Shown piece after piece: positions 1-11,800 of a stretch of DNA of 64,000 bases. Position numbers and translations under genes: made by a program. The notes under the pieces were generated by a model. That model searched no databases. It saw nothing but the letters and a program-made list of their open reading frames with translations, and was not told the DNA's origin. Position 1 is the stretch's first letter. Each line of letters starts with the position of its first letter. This stretch comes from Haliclystus octoradiatus (lineage: Eukaryota; Cnidaria; Staurozoa; Stauromedusae; Haliclystidae), in the NCBI GenBank assembly GCA_916610825.1, contig OU744448.1:29286107-29350106 (forward strand), read 5' to 3'.

Positions 1-597
1 TCCAGAAGGCTGAACCTTTTGTCGGACCCTGCACACGGATTAAAATTGCAACTCATGCTTAAATTTGATTATATTTTGATTTAAGGCTCCATTGATGGTG
101 ACACAGACAGTGTCTGACAAAAGTAGAAATACTGGAATCCTAGAATCCGGAAGGTTGGAGCAAAATCAGAAGAAAATTGATATTTTTAATGATTAATTGA
201 TCAAACTTCAACAAAAAAATTCAGAAGAAAATGTTTACATGCCACTAGGATTCCAGAAGGCTGAACCTTTTGTCGGACCCTGCACACGGATTAAAATTGC
301 AACTCATGCTTAAATTTGATTATATTTTGATTTAAGGCTCCATTGATGGTGACACAGACAGTGTCTGACAAAAGTAGAAATACTGGAATCCTAGAATCCG
401 GAAGGTTGGAGCAAAATCAGAAGAAAATTGATATTTTTAATGATTAATTGATCAAACTTCAACAAAAAAATTCAGAAGAAAATGTTTACATGCCACTAGG
501 ATTCCAGAAGGCTGAACCTTTTGTCGGACCCTGCACACGGATTAAAATTGCAACTCGTGCTTAAATTTGATTATATTTTGATTTAAGGCTCCATTGA
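1..597. repeat. Tandem repeat, 251-bp unit, about 2.4 copies
   Basis: The same 251-bp unit occurs as a partial copy at 1-95 and as full copies at 96-346 and 347-597, nearly identical to each other. Each unit contains an inverted-repeat transposon-like stretch (GTCTGACAAAAG at one side, TTTTGTCGGACCCTG at the other) and ends with a 3' splice site plus the first ten bases of the S28 peptidase exon (ATTTAAG, then GCTCCATTGA). Only the last copy continues into coding sequence. The array is cut by the left edge, so its true size is unknown. Confidence 0.95.
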
Positions 598-1628
598 CCC
601 GTGGCATAAATTAAGTGTATTGAAGAATGATACAGCTGACCATGAAACATCCATATTTATTCCTGGTACAGCGCATTGTGCCAACATGGAAGGTAGTCGT
701 TCTGATGATCCTGCACCATTGAAAGATGCTAGGAAGGTAAACTATTCAAGAGTTGTCTATTATGATATCACAAGCGTTGTCTATTATCATACCAATGTTA
801 CTAATACAGTCCATAAGTGTTACTTCTTACACTACTGACACCATAACCATGAAAAACAATTATGAAATTTCATTGTGTTTTCATGGTATTTTCAAGGCGT
901 TTTCACATTTTAATATTGTGAATATGGATGTTTTCATGGGTTAACATTTTTTTGTGGTTTTCACTTCTTTACATTTTCATGGTATTTTCACAATAATTTC
1001 ATGGCATTTTCATGGTTTTGGTGTTGGTAGTGTTATTAGGTGGTTTTTATATTACATTCTGATACATTAGATTAGCTCCCAGATGTCTCCTGATTCAGTT
1101 GCATCAAAGGGAGCATAGTTGTCAAATCTTTTATCAAAAAGGTGGCCTTTTCAAATGGTATTGTACAGTGAAACCTGTATATAACAGCCAGCTATTAGAG
1201 GTAGATAAATTGACCACCATATGCAGGTGATCTAAGTTATATACAGGGTTGATTCAATAGAAAATACTATTTTAGACATTGCAAGAGTGACCACTATAGA
1301 CAGGTGGCCGCTGTATAGAGGTGACCGTTATAACAGGTTTGACTGTAATTTGATCTGAAAATGATCTAGAATCAATCAGTATCTGATCCAAAGCCAATCC
1401 CATGTCAAATCTTATTGAAATTGCGTAGCATCGTTCGTTGCAGGTAATTTTGTCAAGACATAAATGTTTTTTGTGTGACAGTGTGTAAATGGGAGGGGGT
1501 GAAAATATTTTATTAAATTTATCTGGTTATGAAATCACACAGATTTACTAAGTATGTGTTTGTATTATTTGTATTAGGTAATTGACGAAATTCTAAGCCA
1601 ATGGTTGGCCATGGGTGAAAGTAGATAA
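588..1628 (+). CDS. Serine carboxypeptidase, S28 family, C-terminal part (last two coding exons)
   Basis: Two exons join in frame: 588-736 (acceptor AG at 586-587, donor AAG|GTAAAC) and 1578-1628 (acceptor TATTAG, stop TAA at 1626-1628). The first encodes the signature end of S28 peptidases (PRCP, DPP7, PRSS16 and invertebrate relatives): SIDPWHKL carries the catalytic Asp region and FIPGTAHCANM carries the catalytic His. It ends with the family-typical PLKDARK stretch. The last exon gives VIDEILSQWLAMGESR, matching the usual C-terminal helix. Family members are secreted or lysosomal enzymes that cleave prolyl bonds or remove dipeptides; which subfamily this is cannot be told from 66 residues. 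The nucleophile Ser and the N-terminus lie left of the window. The 841-bp intron between the exons holds two MITEs. The gene converges on FAM161 with 1.2 kb between stop codons. Confidence 0.85.
837..1027. mobile_element. MITE with CACCA(T/A)AACCATGAAAA ends
   Basis: The left end ACACCATAACCATGAAAA is the near reverse complement of the right end TTTTCATGGTTTTGGTGT, and the inside is made of variants of TTTTCATGG(T/C)ATTTTCA. No coding capacity is seen. It lies in the last intron of the S28 peptidase gene. It is likely a non-autonomous DNA transposon; the superfamily is unknown. Confidence 0.6.
1166..1345. mobile_element. Pogo/Tigger-like MITE, copy 1
   Basis: This is a 180-bp element starting CAGTGAAACCTGTATATAA and ending TTATAACAGGTTTGACTG, flanked on both sides by TA. 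Inverted ends of the form CAGT(C/G)AAACC with a TA target duplication are typical of pogo/Tigger-type Tc1/mariner relatives. Related copies lie near 24107, 24562, 26600, 30077, 36970, 52760, 61496 and 63728. It lies in the S28 peptidase intron and has no coding capacity. Confidence 0.75.
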
Positions 1629-2864
1629 TAGTTATTTAGTGAATAGTAGGCCATTATAAAATCGATAGAAATTAATTTATTATCAATTTATTGTATATAT
1701 GCACATCACATGAAATATATAGTTGGGCGTTTGATACTTGATGGTTCATATCTTTAAAATATATTGCACTTATAGATTTATACAAATTTATATTTAAAAA
1801 TTAGTAATTTAATTTTGAAATTACAGGATTTGATTATTTTGCCATTCTATTTTCTGTTTTATTGTTTATGAAGTATCGTTTGCTTCTTAACTAGCAATTT
1901 GGATCTAATTCCAAGCATATCTTTAAATGTTTTCTCATCAGCGCCAGCATTTCATTTACGGTCATGGCCAAATAAGGATTCTTCAAGCTATAACTCTTTA
2001 ATTCCCTCAAAATGAGCTGATTTTAAATTGAGTTTGTATTGTATTACTACTGAAAAAGATACCAGCCCTTGTTTACCTTTTGAAACAAATTGTGAAAAAA
2101 TATTATTTAAACCATCCTGCTGATTTAAAACTGATTTTTGACAAGAAATCAGTTCCGTCTGCATGTAAGACTTTAATCAAATAACTGTAGTTGTTTAGGT
2201 TGACCAAACCATGTCAAAAGATTAACACATATATATCATAATCAACCAATCAACATGTTTTATTTCATATTAGGATAATTTGCGTTTAAAACCAATAAAC
2301 TTTTTTTATCAAGGAATTCCCCCATTTTTATCAAAAAATGAGTCAATTATTTATCAAAAGAATTCTATTCAGATTGAACATCGTTATAAGTATAAGTGAT
2401 TGGATCCAAAATAAAGCCAGGCATCACCTGGTCTTTACACTTTACAGCATGGCAGTCAAATCTTTTGTAGCCATTTTGAAATTTTTTATTTTGAATATAA
2501 TTGGTATGAAAATGATGCAGAATTCTTTGGTATGATCATATAAGTCAATCGGGAAAGAAAAAACATTTAAAATGTGACACCGGGACTAGTGCCAGGCTCT
2601 TTTCGTTCAAATAAAATGGGTCTTCTTAAAAAGGTCGGGTGTAAAATTTCTTTGCATAAATCTTAATTATTTTTGCTGGTAATTGTACCTTGACATATTT
2701 GCTTGGATTCTACCGTGTGCTTTTTTTGATTAAAAAAATTTTGATTTGATTGACATAAAAAATTTCAAAATGGCTACAAAAGATTTGACTACCATGCTAC
2801 ACTTTACAGGTTTTGTACTAAAAAGTATTCATATCTTTTCTAAGATTTATTATTATTAGTTTTA
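1629..2864. other. Convergent intergenic region with a foldback repeat
   Basis: This region lies between the S28 peptidase stop and the FAM161 stop and holds both 3' UTRs. An inverted repeat has arms of about 55 bp at 2438-2491 and 2757-2812 (CATGGYAGTCAAATCTTTTG and its complement). On the minus strand AATAAA (2851-2846) lies only 13 nt past the FAM161 stop; on the plus strand AATAAA occurs at about 2294. No protein-coding signal is seen. Confidence 0.6.
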
Positions 2865-5800
2865 TCATGGCTCTGATTCTGATATACTTTCTTCATAATC
2901 ATCAACTGAATTATTTCCTTCATCACTTTCAATATCATCTAAATCACTTCTTGTTTGTGTATTGTTAATATAATTGGGTGAATCATCACTTGACGAACTA
3001 GCTGAATAATGATTCTCAGATGTGACACTTTCTACAGAGTTAGACATCAAATTATGTAACATATCTCTACCAATTCCACTTTGCCGTAATACGTCTTCAT
3101 ATTTTTTTTCTGCTTTTTTACGTGCAGTAGTTTGTGATTCTTGTTCAAATAATAATGGCCGATTGTTGACCCTATCCTCTAATTCTTTCAAGTATTGACG
3201 ATATTCTCTTTGTCTGTTCCTCTCAGCAATTCTATTGGAATAGAAAAAATATAATAATGAAATAATATTGAGCCTCAACTATTTTGGCACGCCAAAACTA
3301 ATTCCGAAATGTTCACGAAAACGGCACGAAGTCAACAACAATTGTAGCAAAGCTAATTGGAACGATAATATTGTTGTGCATAAATCCACAGTACTCATTT
3401 TGCTTAATTATTATTACTCTTGTGATATCGATGAAAATATAACTTTTGTATTTGTGGAACTTTTGCAATAACAGTCGACGCTGGCATGCTAAAATGGTTT
3501 ATTTCTGATCCTGAACGTCAACAGCTTCAACTGTTAATGTATGCATCTTCTAGGAAACGAAATTAACTGACTTTTGCGTCGTAAACTCCTACTATATTCT
3601 GCAGAAGCTTAATGTCCACAGACTTTTTCAACAATTCATGAATTATCACAAACCGTATCAAAAGTTACCACCAAAAATTTATGATATTATGAACTATCAC
3701 AGACCTCGTGAAAAGTTCTCATTGACAGTTAATGAACTATCACAAACTTCGCGTAAAGTTTCAATTGACAGTTCATGAATTATCACAAACATTATGAAAA
3801 GTTTTCATTGACAGTTAATGAACTATCACAAACTTCGCGTAAAGTTCCAATCGATAGTTCATGAACTATCACAGACCTCATGAAAAGTTCCTATTGACAG
3901 TTCATGAACTATCACAAACCTCATGGAAAGTTCCAATCGACAGTTCATGAACTATCACAAACCTCATGGAAAGTTCCAATCGACAGTTCATGAACTATCA
4001 CAAACCTCATGAAAAGTTCCTATTGACAGTTCATGAACTATCATAAACCTCATGGAAAGTTCCAATCGACAGTTCATGAACTATCACAGACCTCATGAAA
4101 AGTTCCTATTGACAGTTCATGAACTATCACAAACCTCATGGAAAGTTCCAATCGACAGTTCATGAACTATCACAGACCTCATGAAAAGTTCCAATCGACA
4201 GTTCATGAACTATCACAGACCTCATAAAAAGTTCCTATTGACAGTTCATGAACTATCACAAACCTCATGAAAAGTTCCTATTGACAGTTCATGAACTATC
4301 ACAGACTTCATGAAAACTTCCCATTGACCGTTCATGAACTATCACAAACCTCATGGAAAGTTCCAATCGACAGTTCATGAACTATCACAGACGTCATGAA
4401 AAGTTCCAATCGACAGTTCATGAACTATCACAGACCTCATGAAAAGTTCCTATCGACAGTTTATGAACTATCACAGACCTCATGAAAAGTTCCAATCGAC
4501 AGTTCATGAACTATCACAGACCTCATGAAAAGTTCCTATCGACAGTTTATGAACTATTACAGACCTCATGAAAAGTTCCTATTGACAGTTCATGAACTAT
4601 CACAGACCTCATGAAAAGTTCCCATTGACCGTTCATGAACTATCACAAACCTCATGGAAAGTTCCAATCGACAGTTCATGAACTATCACAGACCTCATGA
4701 AAAGTTCCAATCGACAGTTCATGAACTATCACAGACCTCATGAAAAGTTCCTATCGACAGTTTATGAACTATTACAGACCTAATGTAAAGTTCCTATTGA
4801 CAGTTCACGAACTATCACAGACCTCATGAAAAGTTCCTATTGACAGTTCATGAACTATCACAGACCTCATGAAAAGTTCCCATTGACCGTTCATGAACTA
4901 TCACAAACCTCATGGAAAGTTCCAATCGACAGTTCATGAACTATCACAGACCTCATAAAAAGTTCCTATTGACAGTTCATGAACTATCACAAACCTCATG
5001 AAAAGTTCCTATTGACAGTTCATGAACTATCACAGACCTCATGAAAACTTCCCATTGACCGTTCATGAACTATCACAAACCTCATGGAAAGTTCCAATCG
5101 ACAGTTCATGAACTATCACAGACCTCATGAAAAGTTCCAATCGACAGTTCATGAACTATCACAGACCTCATGAAAACTTCCCATTGACCGTTCATGAACT
5201 ATCACAAACCTCATGGAAAGTTCCAATCGACAGTTCATGAACTATCACAGACCTCATGAAAAGTTCCAATCGACAGTTCATGAACTATCACAGACCTCAT
5301 GAAAAGTTCCTATCGACAGTTTATGAACTATCACAGACCTCATGAAAAGTTCCAATCGACAGTTCATGAACTATCACAGACCTCATGAAAAGTTCCTATC
5401 GACAGTTTATGAACTATTACAGACCTCATGAAAAGTTCCTATTGACAGTTCATGAACAATCACAGACCTCATGAAAAGTTCCCATTGACCGTTCATGAAC
5501 TATCACAAACCTCATGGAAAGTTCCAATCGACAGTTCATGAACTATCACAGACCTCATGAAAAGTTCCAATCGACAGTTCATGAACTATCACAGACCTCA
5601 TGAAAAGTTCCTATCGACAGTTTATGAACTATTACAGACCTCATGAAAAGTTCCTATTGACAGTTCACGAACTATCACAAACCTCATGAAAAGTTCCAAT
5701 CGACAGTTCATGAACTATCACAGACCTCATGAAAAGTTCAAATCGACAGTTCATGAACTATCACAGACCTCATAAAAAGTTCTTATTGACAGTTCATGAA

Positions 5801-8800
5801 CTATCACAGACCTCATGAAAAGTTCCTATTGACAGTTCATGAACTATCACAAACCTCATGAAAAGTTCCTATTGACAGTTCATGAACTATCACAGACCTC
5901 ATGAAAAGTTCCAATCGACAGTTCATGAACTATCACAGACCTCATGAAAAGTTCCAATCGACAGTTCATGAACTATCACAGACCTCATGAAAAGTTCCTA
6001 TTGACAGTTAATGAACTATCACAAACCTCATGAAAAGTTCCAATCGACAGTTCATGAACTATCACAGACCTCATGAAAAGTTCCAATCGACAGTTCATGA
6101 ACTATCACAGACCTCATGAAAAGTTCCTATTGACAGTTTATGAACTATCACAAACCTCATGAAAAGTTCCAATCGACAGTTCATGAACTATCACAGACCT
6201 CATGAAAAGTTCCAATCGACAGTTCATGAACTATCACAGACCTCATGAAAATTTCTTATTGACAGTTCATAAACTATCACAGACCTCATGAAAAGTTCCT
6301 ATTGACAGTTCATGAACTATCACAAACCTCATGGAAAGTTCCAATCGACAGTTCATGAACTATCACAGACCTCATGAAAAGTTCCAATCGACAGTTCATG
6401 AACTATCACAGACCTCATGAAAAGTTCCTATCGACAGTTTATGAACTATTACAGACCTCATGAAAAGTTCCTATTGACAGTTCATGAACTATCACAGACC
6501 TCATGAAAAGTTCCTATCGACAGTTTATGAACTATCACAGACCTCATGAAAACTTCCCATTGACCGTTCATGAACTATCACAAACCTCATGGAAAGTTCC
6601 AATCGACAGTTCATGAACTATCACAGACCTCATGAAAAGTTCCTATTGACAAATCATGAACTATCACAGACCTCATGAAAAGTTCCTATTGACAGTTCAT
6701 GAACTATCACAAACCTCATGGAAAGTTCCAATCGACAGTTCATGAACTATCACAGACCTCATGAAAAGTTCCTATTGACAGTTCATGAACTATCACAGAC
6801 CTCATGAAAAGTTCCCATTGACCGTTCATGAACTATCACAAACCTCATGGAAAGTTCCAATCGACAGTTCATGAACTATCACAGACCTCATGAAAAGTTC
6901 CTATTGACAGTTCATGAACTATCACAGACCTCATGAAAAGTTCCCATTGACCGTTCATGAACTATCACAAACCTCATGGAAAGTTCCAATCGACAGTTCA
7001 TGAACTATCACAGACCTCATAAAAAGTTCCTATTGACAGTTCATGAACTATCACAAACCTCATGAAAAGTTCCTATTGACAGTTCATGAACTATCACAGA
7101 CCTCATGATTACTTCCCATTGACCGTTCATGAACTATCACAAACCTCATGGAAAGTTCCAATCGACAGTTCATGAACTATCACAGACCTCATGAAAAGTT
7201 CCAATCGACAGTTCATGAACTATCACAGACCTCATGAAAACTTCCCATTGACCGTTCATGAACTATCACAAACCTCATGGAAAGTTCCAATCGACAGTTC
7301 ATGAACTATCACAGACCTCATGAAAAGTTCCAATCGACAGTTCATGAACTATCACAGACCTCATGAAAAGTTCCTATCGACAGTTTATGAACTATCACAG
7401 ACCTCATGAAAAGTTCCAATCGACAGTTCATGAACTATCACAGACCTCATGAAAAGTTCCTATCGACAGTTTATGAACTATTACAGACCTCATGAAAAGT
7501 TCCTATTGACAGTTCATGAACAATCACAGACCTCATGAAAAGTTCCCATTGACCGTTCATGAACTATCACAAACCTCATGGAAAGTTCCAATCGACAGTT
7601 CATGAACTATCACAGACCTCATGAAAAGTTCCAATCGACAGTTCATGAACTATCACAGACCTCATGAAAAGTTCCTATCGACAGTTTATGAACTATTACA
7701 GACCTCATGAAAAGTTCCTATTGACAGTTCACGAACTATCACAAACCTCATGAAAAGTTCCAATCGACAGTTCATGAACTATCACAGACCTCATGAAAAG
7801 TTCAAATCGACAGTTCATGAACTATCACAGACCTCATAAAAAGTTCTTATTGACAGTTCATGAACTATCACAGACCTCATGAAAAGTTCCTATTGACAGT
7901 TCATGAACTATCACAAACCTCATGAAAAGTTCCTATTGACAGTTCATGAACTATCACAGACCTCATGAAAAGTTCCAATCGACAGTTCATGAACTATCAC
8001 AGACCTCATGAAAAGTTCCAATCGACAGTTCATGAACTATCACAGACCTCATGAAAAGTTCCTATTGACAGTTAATGAACTATCACAAACCTCATGAAAA
8101 GTTCCAATCGACAGTTCATGAACTATCACAGACCTCATGAAAAGTTCCAATCGACAGTTCATGAACTATCACAGACCTCATGAAAAGTTCCTATTGACAG
8201 TTTATGAACTATCACAAACCTCATGAAAAGTTCCAATCGACAGTTCATGAACTATCACAGACCTCATGAAAAGTTCCAATCGACAGTTCATGAACTATCA
8301 CAGACCTCATGAAAATTTCTTATTGACAGTTCATAAACTATCACAGACCTCATGAAAAGTTCCTATTGACAGTTCATGAACTATCACAAACCTCATGGAA
8401 AGTTCCAATCGACAGTTCATGAACTATCACAGACCTCATGAAAAGTTCCAATCGACAGTTCATGAACTATCACAGACCTCATGAAAAGTTCCTATCGACA
8501 GTTTATGAACTATTACAGACCTCATGAAAAGTTCCTATTGACAGTTCATGAACTATCACAGACCTCATGAAAAGTTCCTATCGACAGTTTATGAACTATC
8601 ACAGACCTCATGAAAACTTCCCATTGACCGTTCATGAACTATCACAAACCTCATGAAAAGTTCCTATTGACAGTTCATGAACTATCACAGACCTCATGAA
8701 AACTTCCCATTGACCGTTCATGAACTATCACAAACCTCATGGAAAGTTCCAATCGACAGTTCATGAACTATCACAGACCTCATGAAAAGTTCCAATCGAC

Positions 8801-11800
8801 AGTTCATGAACTATCACAGACCTCATGAAAAGTTCCTATCGACAGTTTATGAACTATTACAGACCTCATGAAAAGTTCCTATTGACAGTTCACGAACTAT
8901 CACAAACCTCATGAAAAGTTCCAATCGACAGTTCATGAACTATCACAGACCTCATGAAAAGTTCCAATCGACAGTTCATGAACTATCACAGACCTCATGA
9001 AAAGTTCCTATTGACAGTTCATGAACTATCACAGACCTCATGAAAAGTTCCTATTGACAGTTCATGAACTATCACAAACCTCATAAAAAGTTCCTATTGA
9101 CAGTTCATGAACTATCACAGACCTCATGAAAAGTTCCAATCGACAGTTCATGAACTATCACAGACCTCATGAAAAGTTCCAATCGACAGTTCATGAACTA
9201 TCACAGACCTCATGAAAAGTTCCTATTGACAGTTAATGAACTATCACAAACCTCATGAAAAGTTCCAATCGACAGTTCATGAACTATCACAAACCTCATG
9301 AAAAGTTCCAATCGACAGTTCATGAACTATCACAGACCTCATGAAAAGTTCCAATCGACAGTTCATGAACTATCACAGACCTCATGAAAAGTTCCTATTG
9401 ACAGTTTATGAACTATCACAAACCTCATGAAAAGTTCCAATCGACAGTTCATGAACTATCACAGACCTCATGAAAAGTTCCAATCGACAGTTCATGAACT
9501 ATCACAGACCTCATGAAAATTTCTTATTGACAGTTCATAAACTATCACAGACCTCATGAAAAGTTCCTATTGACAGTTCATGAACTATCACAAACCTCAT
9601 GGAAAGTTCCAATCGACAGTTCATGAACTATCACAGACCTCATGAAAAGTTCCAATCGACAGTTCATGAACTATCACAGACCTCATGAAAAGTTCCTATC
9701 GACAGTTTATGAACTATTACAGACCTCATGAAAAGTTCCTATTGACAGTTCATGAACTATCACAGACCTCATGAAAAGTTCCTATCGACAGTTTATGAAC
9801 TATCACAGACCTCATGAAAACTTCCCATTGACCGTTCATGAACTATCACAAACCTCATGAAAAGTTCCTATTGACAGTTCATGAACTATCACAGACCTCA
9901 TGAAAACTTCCCATTGACCGTTCATGAACTATCACAAACCTCATGGAAAGTTCCAATCGACAGTTCATGAACTATCACAGACCTCATGAAAAGTTCCAAT
10001 CGACAGTTCATGAATTATCACAGACCTCATGAAAAGTTCCTATCGACAGTTTATGAACTATTACAGACCTCATGAAAAGTTCCTATTGACAGTTCACGAA
10101 CTATCACAAACCTCATGAAAAGTTCCTATTGACAGTTCATGAACTATCACAGACCTCATGAAAAGTTCCAATCGACAGTTCATGAACTATCACAAACCTC
10201 ATGGAAAGTTCCAATCGACAGTTCATGAACTATCACAAACCTCATGGAAAGTTCCAATTGACAGTTCATGAACTATCACAAACCTCATGAAAAGTTCCAA
10301 TCGACAGTTCATGAACTATCACAAACCTCATGGAAAGTTCCAATCGACAGTTCATGAACTATCACAAACCTCATGGAAAGTTCCAATCGACAGTTCATGA
10401 ACTATCACAAACCTCATGGAAAGTTCCAATCAACAGTTCATGAACTATCACGAAGCTCATGGAAAGTTCCAATCGACAGTTCATGAACTATCATAAACCT
10501 CATGGAAAGTTCCAATCGACAGTTCATGAACTATCACAGACCTCATGAAAAGTTCCTATTGACAGTTCATGAACTATCACAAACCTCATGGAAAGTTCCA
10601 ATCGACAGTTCATGAACTATCACAGACCTCATGAAAAGTTCCTATTGACAGTTCACGAACTATCACAGACCTCATGGAAAGTTCCAATCGACAGTTCATG
10701 AACTATCACAGACCTCATGAAAAGTTCCTATTGACAGTTCATGAACTATCACAAACCTCATGGAAAGTTCCAATCGACAGTTCATGAACTATCACAGACC
10801 TCATGAAAAGTTCCTATTGACAGTTCATGAACTATCACAACTATCATTAAGGTGTTCAGCCTCAGCCATGAATAAATTCCTAAATTGAATTTAAAAGACA
10901 TACAATTACTTACTGGAAAGATCTGAGCTTTTCCTCAGCCTGGTCATCTATACTTCTACTCAAGTCATTCATCAATGCTTTCCGATTGATTTGCTTCCGA
11001 AGATCCTTTCTACGTTTTTCTTTTTTAAACTCTTCAGAATGCTTTTCAATTTCAAGTCTTGTTTTATTTTCTATTTTCTTACGTGTCGCACTATGACGCA
11101 GACGTGTTGCTTCTGTGATGCTGTAAAACAGTAATGAAACAAGACAGACTTTAATTTTTAAGTAAATAATTATCTTAATTATTATTTAGTAGGGATCCCC
11201 AATCACATTAAACGCACAATATATCAAAAATCTTTTAGGACTAGATTTCAACTATGAAGAGAATAACTTATAGCTACTTGAGTATTTTATTATTTGCGAT
11301 ATGCATTGCTTACTACTTTGGTAGTTTGAGTACTCTGGTATTTGACTTGAGGTAATTGATGAATTTTTATATCACATTGATGTGAATTCATCTTGACCTA
11401 GACAGGGTGTCACAAAAGTTTCGATCTTCCGGGAACTGCGTCGTTCGATTGTGAAACCATCTGGGATTGAATTTATAATGCTTAATAGTTTTGAAGAATT
11501 GATCTTAAAAGTTCAGAAATCTGACTTACTTTGAAGCAAGTTGCATGGATTTCAGAACATAAAAATATGAAATCCAAAATAATGAATTTTGAATAAGAAA
11601 ATAATCATGATGCGATTGAAAACCTTCCGATTTTGTGCTGGCCTTCCGGGAACCAGGTTCCCAGGATCCCGCACTTTGTGACAGCCTGGACCTAGACATA
11701 TAGAGTAGTCAGTCTTGTTCAGTTGCAGTTACTGACAATGGTTTAATGGACAGAAAAAGTACTTGTCTGCTGGTATGTATGCCTCGATTGCGCAAGTGCA

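Noticed and set aside
3633-10838. CRISPR-like regular repeat array
   Set aside because: The period is 43 bp with no unique spacers; whole units repeat head to tail in an intron of an animal gene. It is a satellite.
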